Source: Cladochytrium replicatum (lineage: Eukaryota; Chytridiomycota; Chytridiomycetes; Cladochytriales; Cladochytriaceae). Taken from it: 64,000 nucleotides of DNA. This document shows, piece by piece, positions 40,215-51,859 of this stretch (position 1 is its first letter; each line of letters starts with the position of its first letter). The notes beneath the pieces are model-generated. The model was not told where the DNA came from. It saw nothing but the letters and a program-made list of their open reading frames with translations, and made no database searches. The DNA lies in contig JAHLKD010000002.1 of the NCBI GenBank assembly GCA_025526935.1, forward strand, positions 537,001 through 601,000, in the 5' to 3' direction. A program made the translations under genes and the position numbers.

Positions 40215-42732
40215 ATGTTTAGTGCAACCGTCCTAGTCATAACCGGCTTCGCCGGCCTAGCGGTTGGTCAAACAGGCCTGGAGGCACCCCGCTCAACCAA
40301 CGACCCGGCTGTAACGCCCTCGGGTCCCGTTGTCAGCGGTACTTACCCAGTACCTGAAGCCCCACGATACGATTACAGCCAAGTCTTGCACTTGTCCTAG
40401 TGAGTGTATGATGACCTTGCACGCGCCACCACAAACTTTGACACCTTCAAAAACAGTTTGTTCTACCACTCCCAGATCTCTGGACCACTCAAACACCGAC
40501 GACTCGCTTGGCGCGACGACAGCTGTTTTCAATGCAAGGGTGATTTCGGCGAGGATTTATCGGGTGGGTGGTACGAGGCTGCAAACACGATGAAATGGGG
40601 ACTCCCAATGGGATGGACAGGTCAACAGTTGAACTGGAATGTCTGGCAGTTTAAAGAAACAATGGTAAATGCAAACCCCAAAGAGCCCTAAGTGAAACTT
40701 AATCAGTTTGCATATAGGCCTCCATTAATCAATTGGAGGAGAGCCTTTTCTGGGTCCGCCAAGGTGCGGAGTACTTTATGAACTCATACTCTACGGACGG
40801 TACAGTCGAGCGGCTCGTTGGAGTTTTTGGTCTCAGTGAGGTACGAAAAGCTGGGTTGGTGGTCTTGGTACGGGGGAGCTAACTTTCGTTGAAGGTTCCT
40901 CAAGGCGACGTGGATTTCGGCTACTTTGGTCCACCAGAGGAATACGAGATCTGGGTTCCGTTCGGAATCCAGAAGAAGGCTGCATACTGCATCGGATCTC
41001 TAAACAACGGGACTGCTAACAAAGGCTGCTCTGACATTGCTGGAGTTTACTCGGCGGCGCTCTCTTCTGCATCCGTGCTTCTTAGAGATTCAGACTCCGC
41101 GTTTGCCTCAAAATGTCTCACGATAGCCAAAACTCTGTACAACTTCGCTGACAAATACCGCTCCACATATGATTCGTGAGTGTTCCTCGCTGGGGTGTAT
41201 CCCAGGTGAATTCGTTTAATGGTTGTGTTTGCAGGCACGAAGATCAAGGGTTCAAGAATATGCACAAGTGGTATCCTTCTGGAAAGTACACCGATGAACT
41301 TGCACTCGCCTCTGTTTGGCTTCACATTGCCAGCCAGGTTAATCCCACACCAAAGAACATTTTGGGTACTACCTCGGAGTGGCTTCCTATTGCCGTTGCG
41401 AACTACAATGCTGTGAAAGGAAATTATGGTAAGGATCTGTGTCATTTTCTTACAGGGTTCATTAATTTCCACAACACTCGTAGCTGAAGTCTCTTGGGCC
41501 GAAGTTGGATCTGCAGTGTCAGCTCTCCTCTACCAGATCACGGGCGATGTATCATACGCGCAGGACCTTCGTGACAGCTTGTTCGATGCATATCTCGATG
41601 GAACTCCGGCATCATCTGTGAAGAAGATTCCACGAACTCCTCGAGGTTTGTGTTCTTTGTTGGCGTTGAGATATGCGTGCAACTGACGGATCTCATAGGT
41701 CTTGCATATTACATGCTCTGGGGATCACTTCGCTATGCCTCCAACGTTGCAATGGTTGGTTTCACGATGGCTGAAGCAATCGATCGACAGCTTCCGAGTA
41801 TCACTGCTGCAAACAAAGTAGCAGCTGATCGCGCTGGTGTTTCGGCTAGCTACGCTGCTGAGCTCCGTCGGTTTGGCATTCAGCAGGTTCACTTATAACA
41901 CTTTTGATCGGGCTGAAGAGTTTCCCTTACCATTTTACAATCCAGATTAACTATGTTCTTGGAGACAATGGACGCAGCTGGGTTGTCGGATTTGGAGAGA
42001 AGTACCCAAAGCTTCCGTACCACAAGTCGAGCTACAACTCCTTGATCGATTATCCACTCCGTGGCCGGCCGCAGGGTGATGTCGGACAGGATTTCTTGTT
42101 GAGCCGAACCCCCAACCGATTCATTCTCTATGGAGCGGTAAGCATATGTAATTGGCACTTTGATCCCAAGCTTAGGTTTTTCAACTTTTCTATCAGATCG
42201 GAGGTGGCCCTAACTTGGACGATTCCTACTATGATGATCGGTATGTTTTGCGTCACTCGGCACTTGATCTACCATTGACTCTTCGACTTTCTAGTGAGGC
42301 TTACCAATATACCGAAGTAACCCAAGACTACAATGCAGGATGGACTGGCGCTCTTGCCGGTGCCATTTCGTACTACAAGGGCAAAGGAAGCACTTTTAAG
42401 CCATTCTCTGACTGTTCGCTGGACCTTGGTTGGAAACACCCCAATGCTTCGGAGGCAACCCGTCGCCAGAAATGGGTAGGCACACAAAAATTTTGCGGCT
42501 AGGACCTTTCTCATAATTTCTGACTGTCACGCAGAAATCGGACGATTGCTACCACACTTGTGCACCATGTCCCGTCAACCTTACCAGCGGTGGAAACGGT
42601 CAGAGCGGTAGCGGTGGAGGAGCAAGCGGGAACTCTACCACCAGCGGTCAGCTTCCTGTCACCATTGGTGTGTCATCATGGCTCGGTTCCATTGCTCTTG
42701 CCGGTTTTGCTGCAATTTTCGTGACGCTTTAA
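40215..42732 (+). CDS. GPI-anchored GH9-family glycoside hydrolase-like protein with altered catalytic motif
   Basis: Eleven exons (40215-40399, 40457-40664, 40718-40840, 40895-41175, 41235-41428, 41484-41645, 41699-41886, 41946-42137, 42197-42240, 42295-42475, 42535-42732) give 651 residues. A signal peptide (FSATVLVITGFAGLAVGQ) precedes an (alpha/alpha)6 GH9 domain: LFYHSQISGPL, DLSGGWYEAANTMKWGLPMG, VDFGYFGPPEEYE, INYVLGDNGRSWVVGFG, PYHKSSYNS and TEVTQDYNAGWTGALAGA. The C-terminus has a Gly/Ser spacer and a hydrophobic tail (SIALAGFAAIFVTL), the GPI-anchor pattern. GH9 enzymes cleave beta-1,4-glucans. The usual DAGD pair that positions the nucleophilic water is EAAN here, while the later Glu (TEV) is kept. 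It may be inactive, altered in specificity or part of a divergent clade. Confidence 0.85.
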
Positions 42733-43152
42733 GCTTTCAACGCCTTTAAACATCTTCCGATTTTTATTTTACTTTTTTGGCAGGTTGCTTCTTAGCTTAG
42801 ACTCTGTATTGTTCTCTGTTCTCTGTATGGTGCAATCATACGCCAATAGGGACAGTTCAAACACCATGCATGCAGCTTTTGTGAGTTTTTATTGTCGTTT
42901 GAGCTTTTGTTGTTGCCCTTTCTCGAGCAGTCAAAAGTCTTAATATTAACCTCACTTCAGTTTCTTTCACTTTGAAAGACTCACTTGTTCAAAGAGCTAT
43001 ATTCTCAATTACGAACTTTAACTTTCCAATCTATTTCAAGTATTGAAAGTATTTTTTATTCAAAAACGAAATTAACAATAAAACAAAATCCACAGTCAAC
43101 AAACGAAGGCATAATTGATCAACACATTCAAAGGAGATGAACCAAAAATCGC
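42733..43152. other. Convergent intergenic region
   Basis: T-rich then A-rich UTR-like sequence between the GH9 stop and the stop of the minus-strand Cys-rich gene. An attaacaataaaac stretch near 43070 could serve as the minus-gene 3' flank. No gene is seen. Confidence 0.4.
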
Positions 43153-43461
43153 TCAAAGGCCTTGGCTCTCCCGCTCGTCCTCCGGCGGAATGGTGCACTT
43201 CCCTTTGATACAGCGCGTGAATGGAGAGCCGCATCTAACAACGGCACATCGATCACGAATGCACTTCCCCTCGACACATTCTTGAATAGGCCCGCATGTG
43301 ACGTTTTCGCAGAGCGGGTCGTGTTCGTCCGTCGATTCGGTGTGTGCAACAGCCATTTCTACCGCCGCGAGACCGCCGTGTTGGAAATGAACGTCTCTCG
43401 CAAGCGCTACGGCAACGAGGCACCACAGGGAAACCAGAAGAATGAAGAGCTGGTGCTTCAT
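43153..43461 (-). CDS. Small secreted Cys-rich protein (102 aa)
   Basis: A single minus-strand exon. The ATG at 43461 begins MKHQLFILLVSLWCLVAVALA, a clear signal peptide. After a short spacer come two tandem four-Cys units: CENVTCGPIQECVEGKC (C-x4-C-x5-C-x4-C) and CAVVRCGSPFTRCIKGKC (C-x4-C-x6-C-x4-C). The pattern resembles short EGF/follistatin-like or metazoan-type Cys repeats, but I do not assign a family. The mature protein is ~80 residues with eight paired cysteines, suiting a disulphide-stabilised secreted factor. Its start codon is 22 bp from that of SRP72 on the other strand, which is very close for two real genes. The conserved signal peptide and cysteine spacing argue that it is real. 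Confidence 0.65.
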   Translation of the reverse strand: MKHQLFILLVSLWCLVAVALARDVHFQHGGLAAVEMAVAHTESTDEHDPLCENVTCGPIQECVEGKCIRDRCAVVRCGSPFTRCIKGKCTIPPEDERESQGL

Positions 43462-43483
43462 AGAGAGATGTGGCTTGACAGCA

Positions 43484-46143
43484 ATGGCAAACCTCAAAGC
43501 TCTCTATGTGGAGCTGGAACGGCTGTGCGCTAGCGGGGCTGATGGGGAGAAAATCGCTAAAGCTGCAGATAAAAGTAGGCTCTTCAAAAAAGAAACTGTG
43601 CGATTCAACGCACGGGTGGTGATTAAAAGGATATTTCTAACTTCAATCGCAGTTTTGAAGGGTGACCCGAATGCACATGATGCCAAGCATGTGAAGGTGG
43701 TGGTTCATCTCCGAGCAGATCAGTATGATGAGGCTCTCCAGATTCTGGAAACGTTGCCGCTTGAAGAGTACGGGTACGAAAGAACGTATGCCCTTTACCG
43801 GCTGCACAGGCTCGACGACGCTCTTTCGGTGGTTCGAGAGGCTCTCGCTTCTTTGGAATCGACCGCGAAAGGCACAACAAAGGCGTTTAAGATACTTGAA
43901 GCACAGCTTGTGAGTACTTAAAAGTTGTTGGACGTGCTAGTGGCTAATCGTCATTTGCAGCATTACCGCATGGAGGATTTCGGTGCGAGCGTCAAGATTT
44001 ACGACGCAATTTTAAAAGACCTGGACTCGGTAAGCATTAAACAGAACCCGTAGTGATACACTTACATTCGAAGCAGGACGACCCGTACTACAATGAGGTT
44101 CATGTTAATTACACTGCGGCAAAGGCTGCCGCTCGTTTGGCCAATGTCCCCGGGGTCGACTCAAAGGTAAATCATACGTGTTGCTCCCTCCATTTGTGTT
44201 GATACCTTTCCCCAGCTTCCCAAGACCTCCATCCAAATGTACGAAATGACCTACAACCTCGCGTGCATGGCACTTGCGTCTGGAAACTTGAAAGAAGCTA
44301 CCCAGCTATTGGAAAAGTCACGCAGTATGTACCAATGGGACGGTATTCCTTCTCGAAATATTGACTCTTGAAAAGAACAGTGCCGGGATGTTTTATTGAG
44401 CGAGAGCTACGGCGAAGAAGAAATCGAGCAGGAACTTGCGATCATTGTTGCCCAGCTTGGATACCTCCACCAGCTCCAAGGACGCGAAGATGAAGCACTT
44501 GATCTTTACCAAGGCATTCTGAAGTCCAAGTGAGTGAACCACATGAATCTGGACGGCGATTTTCTTACGCTCCTTTACTGGAAGAGTGGCCGACGTCGCC
44601 ATAACAGCGGTTGTATCGAACAACGTTAATGCAATCAAGCGAGACAAAGATCTTTTCGATTCTCAGAAGCGTCAAAAGGTCGCAACTGCGGCAGGAGTTG
44701 AACAGAAGCTCACGAAGACGCAGTTGAAAGTTATCAGCATGAACGGAGCCTTGCTCAGCTTTTATGCGAAGGTACACGACTTCTTCCGACTTCCCGACGA
44801 GTTTATTAATGTTGAGCTTGCAGTCGGCTGGCACTGCAAAGGATCTGGTCAAGAAGCTGGCCGAGCAATATCCCGATGACGATCTACCACCTCTCATTTT
44901 GGCTGCAGTTAGCTCCAAAAATGCCAAAAACCCTCGAAAAGCTGCCGATGAGCTTGAGGTATATCCGATTAATAAGCTTCGTTTAGTTATGACAAACCCC
45001 GTTTTATGCAGGAATATGTTAAGAGTTATCCCACCAACCTCGGTTTCCGTCTGGTTTTGTGTCAGACTCAGATTAACCAGCTCAACTTCAGTGCTGCGAT
45101 CCAGATTATGAACGACTACTTTGGCGTAGTTGACAAAACTCTTCAGTATCAGCCAGCACTCGTTTCACTTATGGTGTGGCTCTATGGTCGTGTTGACCAG
45201 GTTGATATGGCCGTTGAGTGGCTGGAATCGGCAACTCAGCACTGGAAAAGCAGCAGCGAAGAAGTGGTACGTAATTGATGAGTCATTATTGCTTGTGGGA
45301 TTAATCAAGCTGCTTTTCATGTAGGAAGACACCTGGACTCTCAAACAGCTTGCTGCTTTCAAGCTTAAATCGCATCGAGCCCGAGATGCTGCCAAGGACT
45401 ATGAGCGTCTTATTCGACTTGACCCGAGCGACTGCAGTGCGATCGCTGGGCTAGTCATGGCATATGCAGAGTTCGATCTGGCGGCAGCGGAAAAGTACAG
45501 TGCCGCGCTTGCAAGCACCGAGTCGGCTGATTTAGAAGACTCTGCCGCTTTGCAGGAGCAGCCAATCGATGTGGAGAAGCTCGAGTCATCGTTCAGTTGG
45601 TCGAAGAAGTCAGAAGCACAGCCTAGCACCGAATTAGCAGAAGACAATGTTGGAGGGTAAGCAAAATATTTTTTACCTGCCTTTTTATCCCAGAGAATAA
45701 CTCAATTTCTTGCAAAAACAGCACTCCTGTGAAGCCAAAGAAGAAGAGGAAGAGGAAGATCAGGCTTCCCAAGAATTTCGACCCCAACGCTCCTCCAGAC
45801 CCCGGTAATTCAGTTCGCAGTCGTCGAAGAGGATTTGTGTTTTGATAAACTCCTTACAGAACGCTGGCTCCCCAAGTATGAGCGCTCCGCATTCCTCAAG
45901 AAAGCTGGCAAAAGGAAGGAGAAAGAAAAGGATATTGGACGTGGTCCGCAAGGTGCTGCAGTGAGCGGGGGAGGGCTTGGTGGCACTGGCAGTGCGAACA
46001 TCTTCGGGTTGAAACAGCCCGCTGCTGTTCAGAGCCCACCCGCACCTTTGTCGCCGCAGCTGTCTGAAGTGGAGAAAACTCCTATCGCCCGTGCAAGCGT
46101 GGCAGCAACGGCAGCTAACAAGAAGAAGAACAAGAAGAAATAG
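43484..46143 (+). CDS. SRP72: Signal recognition particle subunit SRP72
   Basis: Twelve exons (43484-43574, 43653-43909, 43961-44029, 44077-44166, 44216-44324, 44376-44529, 44585-44771, 44824-44958, 45012-45266, 45325-45656, 45722-45804, 45860-46143) give 681 residues. The N-terminal two-thirds is TPR-like helical repeat sequence (YERTYALYRLHRLDDALSVV, LGYLHQLQGREDEALDLYQG). The C-terminal RNA-binding motif is nearly invariant: KKKRKRKIRLPKNFDPNAPP then DPERWLPKYERS, which contacts 7SL RNA with SRP68. A Lys-rich tail (NKKKNKKK) ends the protein. It acts in cytosolic SRP for co-translational ER targeting. The acidic Ser-rich linker before the motif is typical. Confidence 0.95.
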
Positions 46144-46971
46144 GCACCAAATTTCCGTTCTACTCCGAACAAATATTTTCTGGTTCCGTACTTGTTTGCT
46201 CACAGCCTTCAAAACCAATAGAAGCATTTATTGATGAGAAGCCATTAGGAATGGCAACCAAGAAAGATACCAAAAGCAAAATGAAAATACACCATGAGGC
46301 ATAGATGAACAAATCAATGAACTCAGACCGAAATAAAGCAAATAATCAATGAGAAAGAGATTGGCTCGAAATGACGAAACATAGAAGGAACAATATTGGT
46401 TCTAAGAGGTCGCTTTGTGTGCTCGAAGTACTATTTGCGATGTACAAATATATCTAGTTGATTCATCGCAAAACCCAACAGGCGACCTCCAAAAAAGGAG
46501 ACGGAACAAACTGAGAGAAATGGAAAATATCATATATGAATGCGGTGAAGGAAGAAATCCAGAAAGCGACTGCCAATTTCCTTCAGGTGGTTAGCTATTC
46601 TCCCGTCGTATCAGCTCAAAAGAAACACTTAGAGACGACGGCCGGTGGAAATGCCATGATAGACCACCCAAAAAAAGTGACGGTAAAAGAAGGTGAGTGA
46701 AGAATGCGAATTGTGTATCGTCCAAAGCTCAACTTGTACTAAATAGATCCGCATTCTCAAAACGATATGCAAGGGGATATTGCCCCAGGAGCGAACAAAA
46801 AAAATGAACCGAATACGAAATTGAAGAAACAATTGTCCGTTTGATGATGATGAAAGGAGGCAGGAAGTTAAATTTGGATGATATATCTTGCTGTCCCATG
46901 TGAACGTATGAAGGTCGGCCAGTATATGCACAGTCACTCTTACCGCCGAGTAACAATCATACCCGGCCAAT
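46144..46971. other. Convergent intergenic region
   Basis: A long A-rich stretch between the SRP72 stop and the homeodomain gene stop. Only short shadow frames are present. Confidence 0.45.
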
Positions 46972-48616
46972 TTACGGGTTGAAGGGAGGTTGCATGACAC
47001 CACTATCGTTGGATGCGCCTGGGTTCGTGCTGAATATGGTATGATTGTTCCCAACACGAAGCAAGTCCGATTTCGGAATCTCATAAGATGCCATTGGGTT
47101 TGCAGCGGAGGGAGTCATGTACGGCATCAACAGATTTCCGAGCACCGGAACAACAGCAGGGTTGCAATGAGAGCCGGGGTCGTGGTCCATTGATTGTGTG
47201 AGAAACGACAACGCAGATTCAGAAGATGCGTAAAGCGAGGGCGGAGGGGTGAATGAACCAGGGTCTCCGGTAGGGTAAATCGAGGGCGGTCGCATATAAT
47301 CTCCGGAACCAGAAGGGTAGATGGTTGTCGGAGGAGGCGGGGGAATGTAAAGCTGCCCTCCAGGGAAGGTTACCGCTGTGTGCGATGGAGCAGAATAATA
47401 CGACATGTAGTGGGGAGGCATAGTTGAGAAAATAGAGTTCGTCGTTGCCAACGTGGTAAAAGGAAGGGCAGCGGAGGAGATCGGAGGGCTGGCCTCTGGA
47501 GAAGAGATTCCGTGGGTACCAATGAGCGGAGCCGCAAATCCGGGGGGAAATCTGTTCGAAGGCTGGCACTCTTGAGGATGAGGGAGTGACGGGAGGGTTG
47601 ACAGACCCGGCTGTGTTGACATTGGGGGTCCCGATCGCTCAAGGAATCGGCCCTTCAGCGATGGCTCCATCTCTAAGAAAAAGCGTGTGTCGCTGGCGAG
47701 CTGTACAAGGGGGCCAGTGATGGTATGAATCAAAACAGTACTGGACTGGCGGGCTTCGGTAAAATCGTTTGTTTCACTCCATCGTACAGCGTCAGAGCGG
47801 TTTGTGCTCGGAACCGCCATGTAGCAAATCGGAGGTTTACAGAGGGTAAATGCAAGGACTGCACAATACGACGAGCCACGACCAGCAACGGATCCACCTG
47901 TTGTATCAAGCACCATTGCAGCAATGTTGCTCATCGGGTACGCGAGCTTAAACTTCGAGTTCCCTTCGGCAATGAGGTACTCGATCGTTTTGTCAACCAT
48001 GTTGGCAAAGCAACTGTCTCTTCCTGGTGTCAAGATCCGGTGCCATGTCCCAATATCCAAAGTTGTAGAGGTGATAGCAATCTGAGCCAGTGCAGCTATA
48101 TCAAACAGCATTAGCCCCTTAGAGGGTGGCAAAGTTGAAAGACATACGCATGGTACAGAGGGAACTGGGAGGTGTAAGAGCAGAAGTCGTAGAAGGTGGT
48201 GAAGCAGAAGACTCTGGAGACGCAGAGGCTCCGTTTAGGCGCAAAGGAGCGGCGGATCCTGATGGAGATGGCACATTGGGGTCACGAGGAACGGACGGTT
48301 GGCGACCCTGCCTTCGCAAGAACTTCTCCTTTGCTCTTCGGTCTATCACATTATTATTTTGAGAAAGACACTACAAGAAGGATTGCTGGAGCTTACTCTG
48401 GAACCAAATGTGGATCGACTTCTCGTTCATTTGGATTCGCTTCGAAATCTCCTCCCTCGTCTCCGGCGTGGGTGAAGGATCATACCGAAAGTGAGACTCG
48501 AGAACTACCAGCTGAGAAGGTGTTGCGCGGTGCCGCTTCTTCGTAGGTTGTTGAGTTGGCATGCTGGACTTCTTCAACTTAGGCACAGTGAGGGGGGACT
48601 GCAATTCTGCCAACAT
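46972..48616 (-). CDS. Homeodomain transcription factor
   Basis: Three minus-strand exons (48616-48397, 48342-48148, 48095-46972) give 512 residues. The homeodomain is at residues ~25-85: KKRHRATPSQLVVLESHF, DPSPTPETREEISKRIQM, then KSIHIWFQ joined across an intron to NRRAKEKF. WFQNRR in recognition helix 3 is intact. After a Ser/Pro linker a folded segment follows (ALAQIAITSTTLDIGTWHRI, KFKLAYPMSNIAAM), as in other fungal homeobox proteins of this type. The C-terminal half is Pro/Ser/Tyr-rich and disordered. It is a nuclear DNA-binding regulator; targets are unknown. Confidence 0.9.
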
Positions 48617-49790
48617 CCATAAATTGGAGGACGAATAATTTTCGGAGGTGGTGATGAGAATGACTGATGAGGGAACGAAAGTGATAATTTAAACGATGCT
48701 TCGGCTACGTCACTTGAGGTGAAGCTACCGCAAAAGCCGTTTTGCTTTTACTTTTCTTTTTAGTATGGCGGTGCTGGTGCGATGCTATGCCCTGCTGGTC
48801 CGCATATAAAAAACGAAGAATATCTACAAAAAAAATCAAATTTTGTCGCTGATTTTCTATCCGCGGTGTGGTTCGGCGAGGCAGTGGTCGGAGGCGCGAC
48901 AAGTCCGAAACAGGCTGTCATGGTCTTCATCACCACACGGTTCGACAACTCCAAGCAGCCATTCGAAACTAACATGTCTTGGTGAACTTCTTCATGTCCT
49001 GATTGATCTGGGGTGTCTCCTAGAGAACAGGTCCGGCTCGGGTGAATGAAAGAGTGTGATCACGTGCAGATGGGCAGGAAGATACACTGCCATTTCCCAA
49101 ACACAAACATATTAATATGCGGCCGGCTAAATGAAGGCACTCCCGCCTGGGGTTCCGATCATCCTTTTCTTTTGCAATATTTCTTTGTTAGTTTAGTGTT
49201 GACAAAAGTGAAGCTTCACCTGTGGTTGAGCATTTCAGCTGTGCACTCTGCAAATTGAAATTCGCTTCAAAGGAATTAGCTTTCAACTGTTGGACCATTG
49301 ACAACTCCTGATTAAATTGATAAGCCTGTGCAGGCTCAGCTAACCACCTTATATCGAAGCGCTTCTCAACACTTTACCTTCATTTGGCTTGAATGATTTT
49401 GTTGGTGAGCCGGGTTATTACGTAGCTGTTGGGTCGCGCTTGTTCACTATTGTTGTTGCTTGAGATCCTTTGAAGGACTCTTTAGATCTTAGACTCAAAA
49501 AGATTGCATTCAAGTATTCAGTGAAATTTCCTCTTTGCAGCAAAGAGGACAAGAACAGCTCCAATAAGGTAAGAAATTTAGGAACATTTCCTACACTACA
49601 TCACCAAGCGGAACAGGGGACTATCCTCTTCAAGAAATAATCCTATTCTCAGCCTCGCCCATGGATTAAGGATCTGCGGGTTTTTGGCTCTTTCGGGTCA
49701 GGTCCAGGTACATTGACCAAAGTACTGATGCCAAACCGTTTGCAAGGTGTTTGACGTCTTTGAAACAGACATGTCACATTTGTACATGCA
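48617..49790. other. Homeobox promoter and degraded intergenic DNA
   Basis: The first ~400 bp is the upstream region of the minus-strand homeodomain gene. From ~49250 on the sequence has no coding signal and grades into the retroelement relics. A TGTTGGACC motif at 49288 could be an LTR-like end, but I could not find a convincing partner. Confidence 0.4.
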
Positions 49791-49859
49791 ACTGCATCGG
49801 TGGATTGTCATGTACTGCATTGGTGGATTGTCATGTACTGCATCGGTGGATTGTCATGT
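49791..49859. repeat. Three-copy 23-bp tandem repeat
   Basis: The unit actgcatcggtggattgtca plus tgt starts at 49791, 49814 and 49837; the second copy differs by one base (catt for catc). It lies just left of the copia-like gag relic. Confidence 0.75.
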
Positions 49860-49969
49860 TTGTCTATGTTTTCAGGATGGCAGCAGCTACTCCTCTTGTC
49901 TGCTTCAGCTGATCGAGTGTGTAGTACCCATCTTTCTTTGTTCTGACTGCAACAACACCATGTCTGTGT

Positions 49970-50305
49970 TTACTGATGGCAACTTTCCCATTGCCCATCT
50001 TGATCGAGAATCAACTTATAGAGGCTCGAGCTCTTCCAGATCCCTGGCTTCCATTCTGACTTGAAGTACCAGAACTGTTTCGATCTTTGAGCTTTTCTTC
50101 CTGGTCCAAAAATCAACCAATTACATGTTTGTAGGATAATAAGGCTGGATCTCGCTTCAAGAGTCAACACTATAGGATCGTATTCGACACGTAAGGACTG
50201 AAGGAGTTGGAGGATGTGATCCTTGGTGCTGATCTTCTTTCCAGCTGCATGAAGTTGCTGCACAAGCATCATCATGTTATATGTGAGACTTGCACCAGGT
50301 TGCAT
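49970..50305 (-). pseudogene. Ty1/copia-like gag (UBN2) relic
   Basis: The minus strand encodes MQPGASLTYNMMMLVQQLHA, KKISTKDHILQLLQSLRVEY and DPIVLTLEA, matching the copia Gag helical region (...LLQQL...D.....LLNSLP..YD..V..L). No zinc knuckle or pol follows, so only a short piece remains, joined to unrelated DNA. Confidence 0.65.
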
Positions 50306-50327
50306 TCTGAGTTGGATGAAAGGACGG

Positions 50328-51528
50328 TTAATTGAGATACTTTGCGCTAGGCTTGTAAAGATGTGGGCTGATTTGATTTCCCAGATCCAAAATGGTGAAG
50401 AAAGAATGACAACATAGAGTGAACCATATCAGGGGCATCATCATCAAACCAACGCTGAAACACCTGAAACTGCAGATATTGAAGCCCGAACTGAAAGTCA
50501 GGAAACTTAAAAACAGCAAAACCCCAGCAATTGACGAGGAAAATGAAAGGTGAAGAAATCTACACAAACTTTGGTGAATAAAAGTCCGAACTGGTTTGCA
50601 AACAGCAACAGAGGGAAGAATAGCATGTAAACCAATTTCAAGTGTAGGTCGAATAAAAGACAAAAACAAATGACGAACCACAACCAGAGAATGAGAACTA
50701 AATATCCTTGAAAAAGAAAGCAAAGCAAATGAAGCTGCACGAGCTTAGCAAGTCGATGGGAAACAGTCAGTGAAACATCGAATCCAGTATCTCCGAAAAA
50801 GCAACCCAAATAACGAAATGGAGGCTTGACAGGCGGTTTGACCATGAAGAAGCAAAGGCGAATTAGCAGGAATGGGAGTTCTTGTGAGAATTACAGACTT
50901 CAAAGGAGCAAAAGAAAACCACGAGCTTGGGCAAACTGTTCACAAACAGAGAGAAGAACCTCCATAGCATCCAAAGTAAGTGTAAACAAAGCCAAATTAT
51001 CTGCAAATAAAAAGAATTGTATCATGGTTTGGCAGGATGAAAGAGTGTTATAGGAGGGTCAGAGGAGCCCAGGCAGAGGATCAAGAAAAGTGATAAAGAG
51101 AAGTGGACTGAGAACAGAACTTGAAACAAACCTCTGATCAACTCAAAAGCATCTGAAAAACAATTTACAACAACCACTCTGGAAGAACAAAAATCAAACA
51201 GAGACCTCAAAACAAAAACAAATGGCAACGGTACTCGCCTAGAAAGAAACTCAGCCCAAAGAATTGCACGATTTGTGGTGTCATAAGCTGCTTGAATATC
51301 TAAAAAACCAGCAACCCAAGGAACCTTGGCATTAGACGTACAGGAGATACATGCCTGAAGACCAAAAACACATTCCATTCCCGAGCGGTGTGACTGAAAT
51401 CCCGCTTGGGCAGCATCAAGTGGGCGTTGAGACGTGATAGCAGAATAAAGATGTGGCAACAAAGCTCGCTCAAAAATTTTTTGGGCAACACACGAAAGAG
51501 TAATTGGGGCGATAATTAGTAATGTCAC
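50328..51528 (-). pseudogene. LINE-like (non-LTR) reverse-transcriptase relic
   Basis: The minus strand carries non-LTR RT blocks: PITLSCVAQKIFERALLPHL, AGFQSHRSGMECVFGLQAC, AGFLDIQAAYDTTNRAILWA (the FLD.. catalytic block) and LIRGLFQ, after which the frame breaks. A second frame continues with LFADNLALFTLTLDAMEVLL, where the FADD box reads FADN (about 50996-51007), then the thumb/3' region with frameshifts to 50328. It is multiply disrupted. Orientation is shared with the neighbouring gag relic. Confidence 0.75.
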
Positions 51529-51540
51529 AGATATATGTCC

Positions 51541-51615
51541 AGCTTTAGCTCAGTTGGTAGTAGCGATTGGCTGTAATCAATATGTCACCAATAGTGCCCA
51601 GTTCAAATTTGAGAA
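51541..51615 (+). repeat. tRNA-like element, possible SINE head
   Basis: TAGCTCAGTTGG (51546-51557) is a perfect RNA polymerase III A-box/D-arm and GTTCAAATTT (51601-51610) a near B-box/T-arm, 55 bp apart. A weak anticodon-like stem (ATTG/CAAT) lies between. The acceptor arms do not pair well, so it is not a good tRNA gene. It abuts the LINE relic, as expected of a tRNA-derived SINE or tRNA pseudogene. Confidence 0.4.
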
Positions 51616-51859
51616 GCCGGAGAAATGTGCATTTTGATAAGCCTCTGAACTTGGGTTCTATTTTCCTCTTTTGCAATATGGGTAGATGTGTACAAACTCA
51701 TTGCTTTCTGTGATGTATTACACGGTAGAATCTGTTTCTTTTATAGTGGTAGTCACCAAAAATGCAGCAAAACTGGTGCCCAGCTGGAACTCATTTGATG
51801 TACTCATAATCAATTTTGGGGATAACTCATGGGCACAGCTGAACAGGAGTTGGTAAAGA

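Noticed and set aside
49288-49600. A copia-like LTR beginning TGTTGGACC
   Set aside because: No convincing CA end, primer-binding site or partner LTR, and its orientation does not fit the minus-strand gag relic.
51546-51610. A functional tRNA gene
   Set aside because: D- and T-arm consensus are present, but the acceptor stem and a seven-base anticodon loop cannot be formed.
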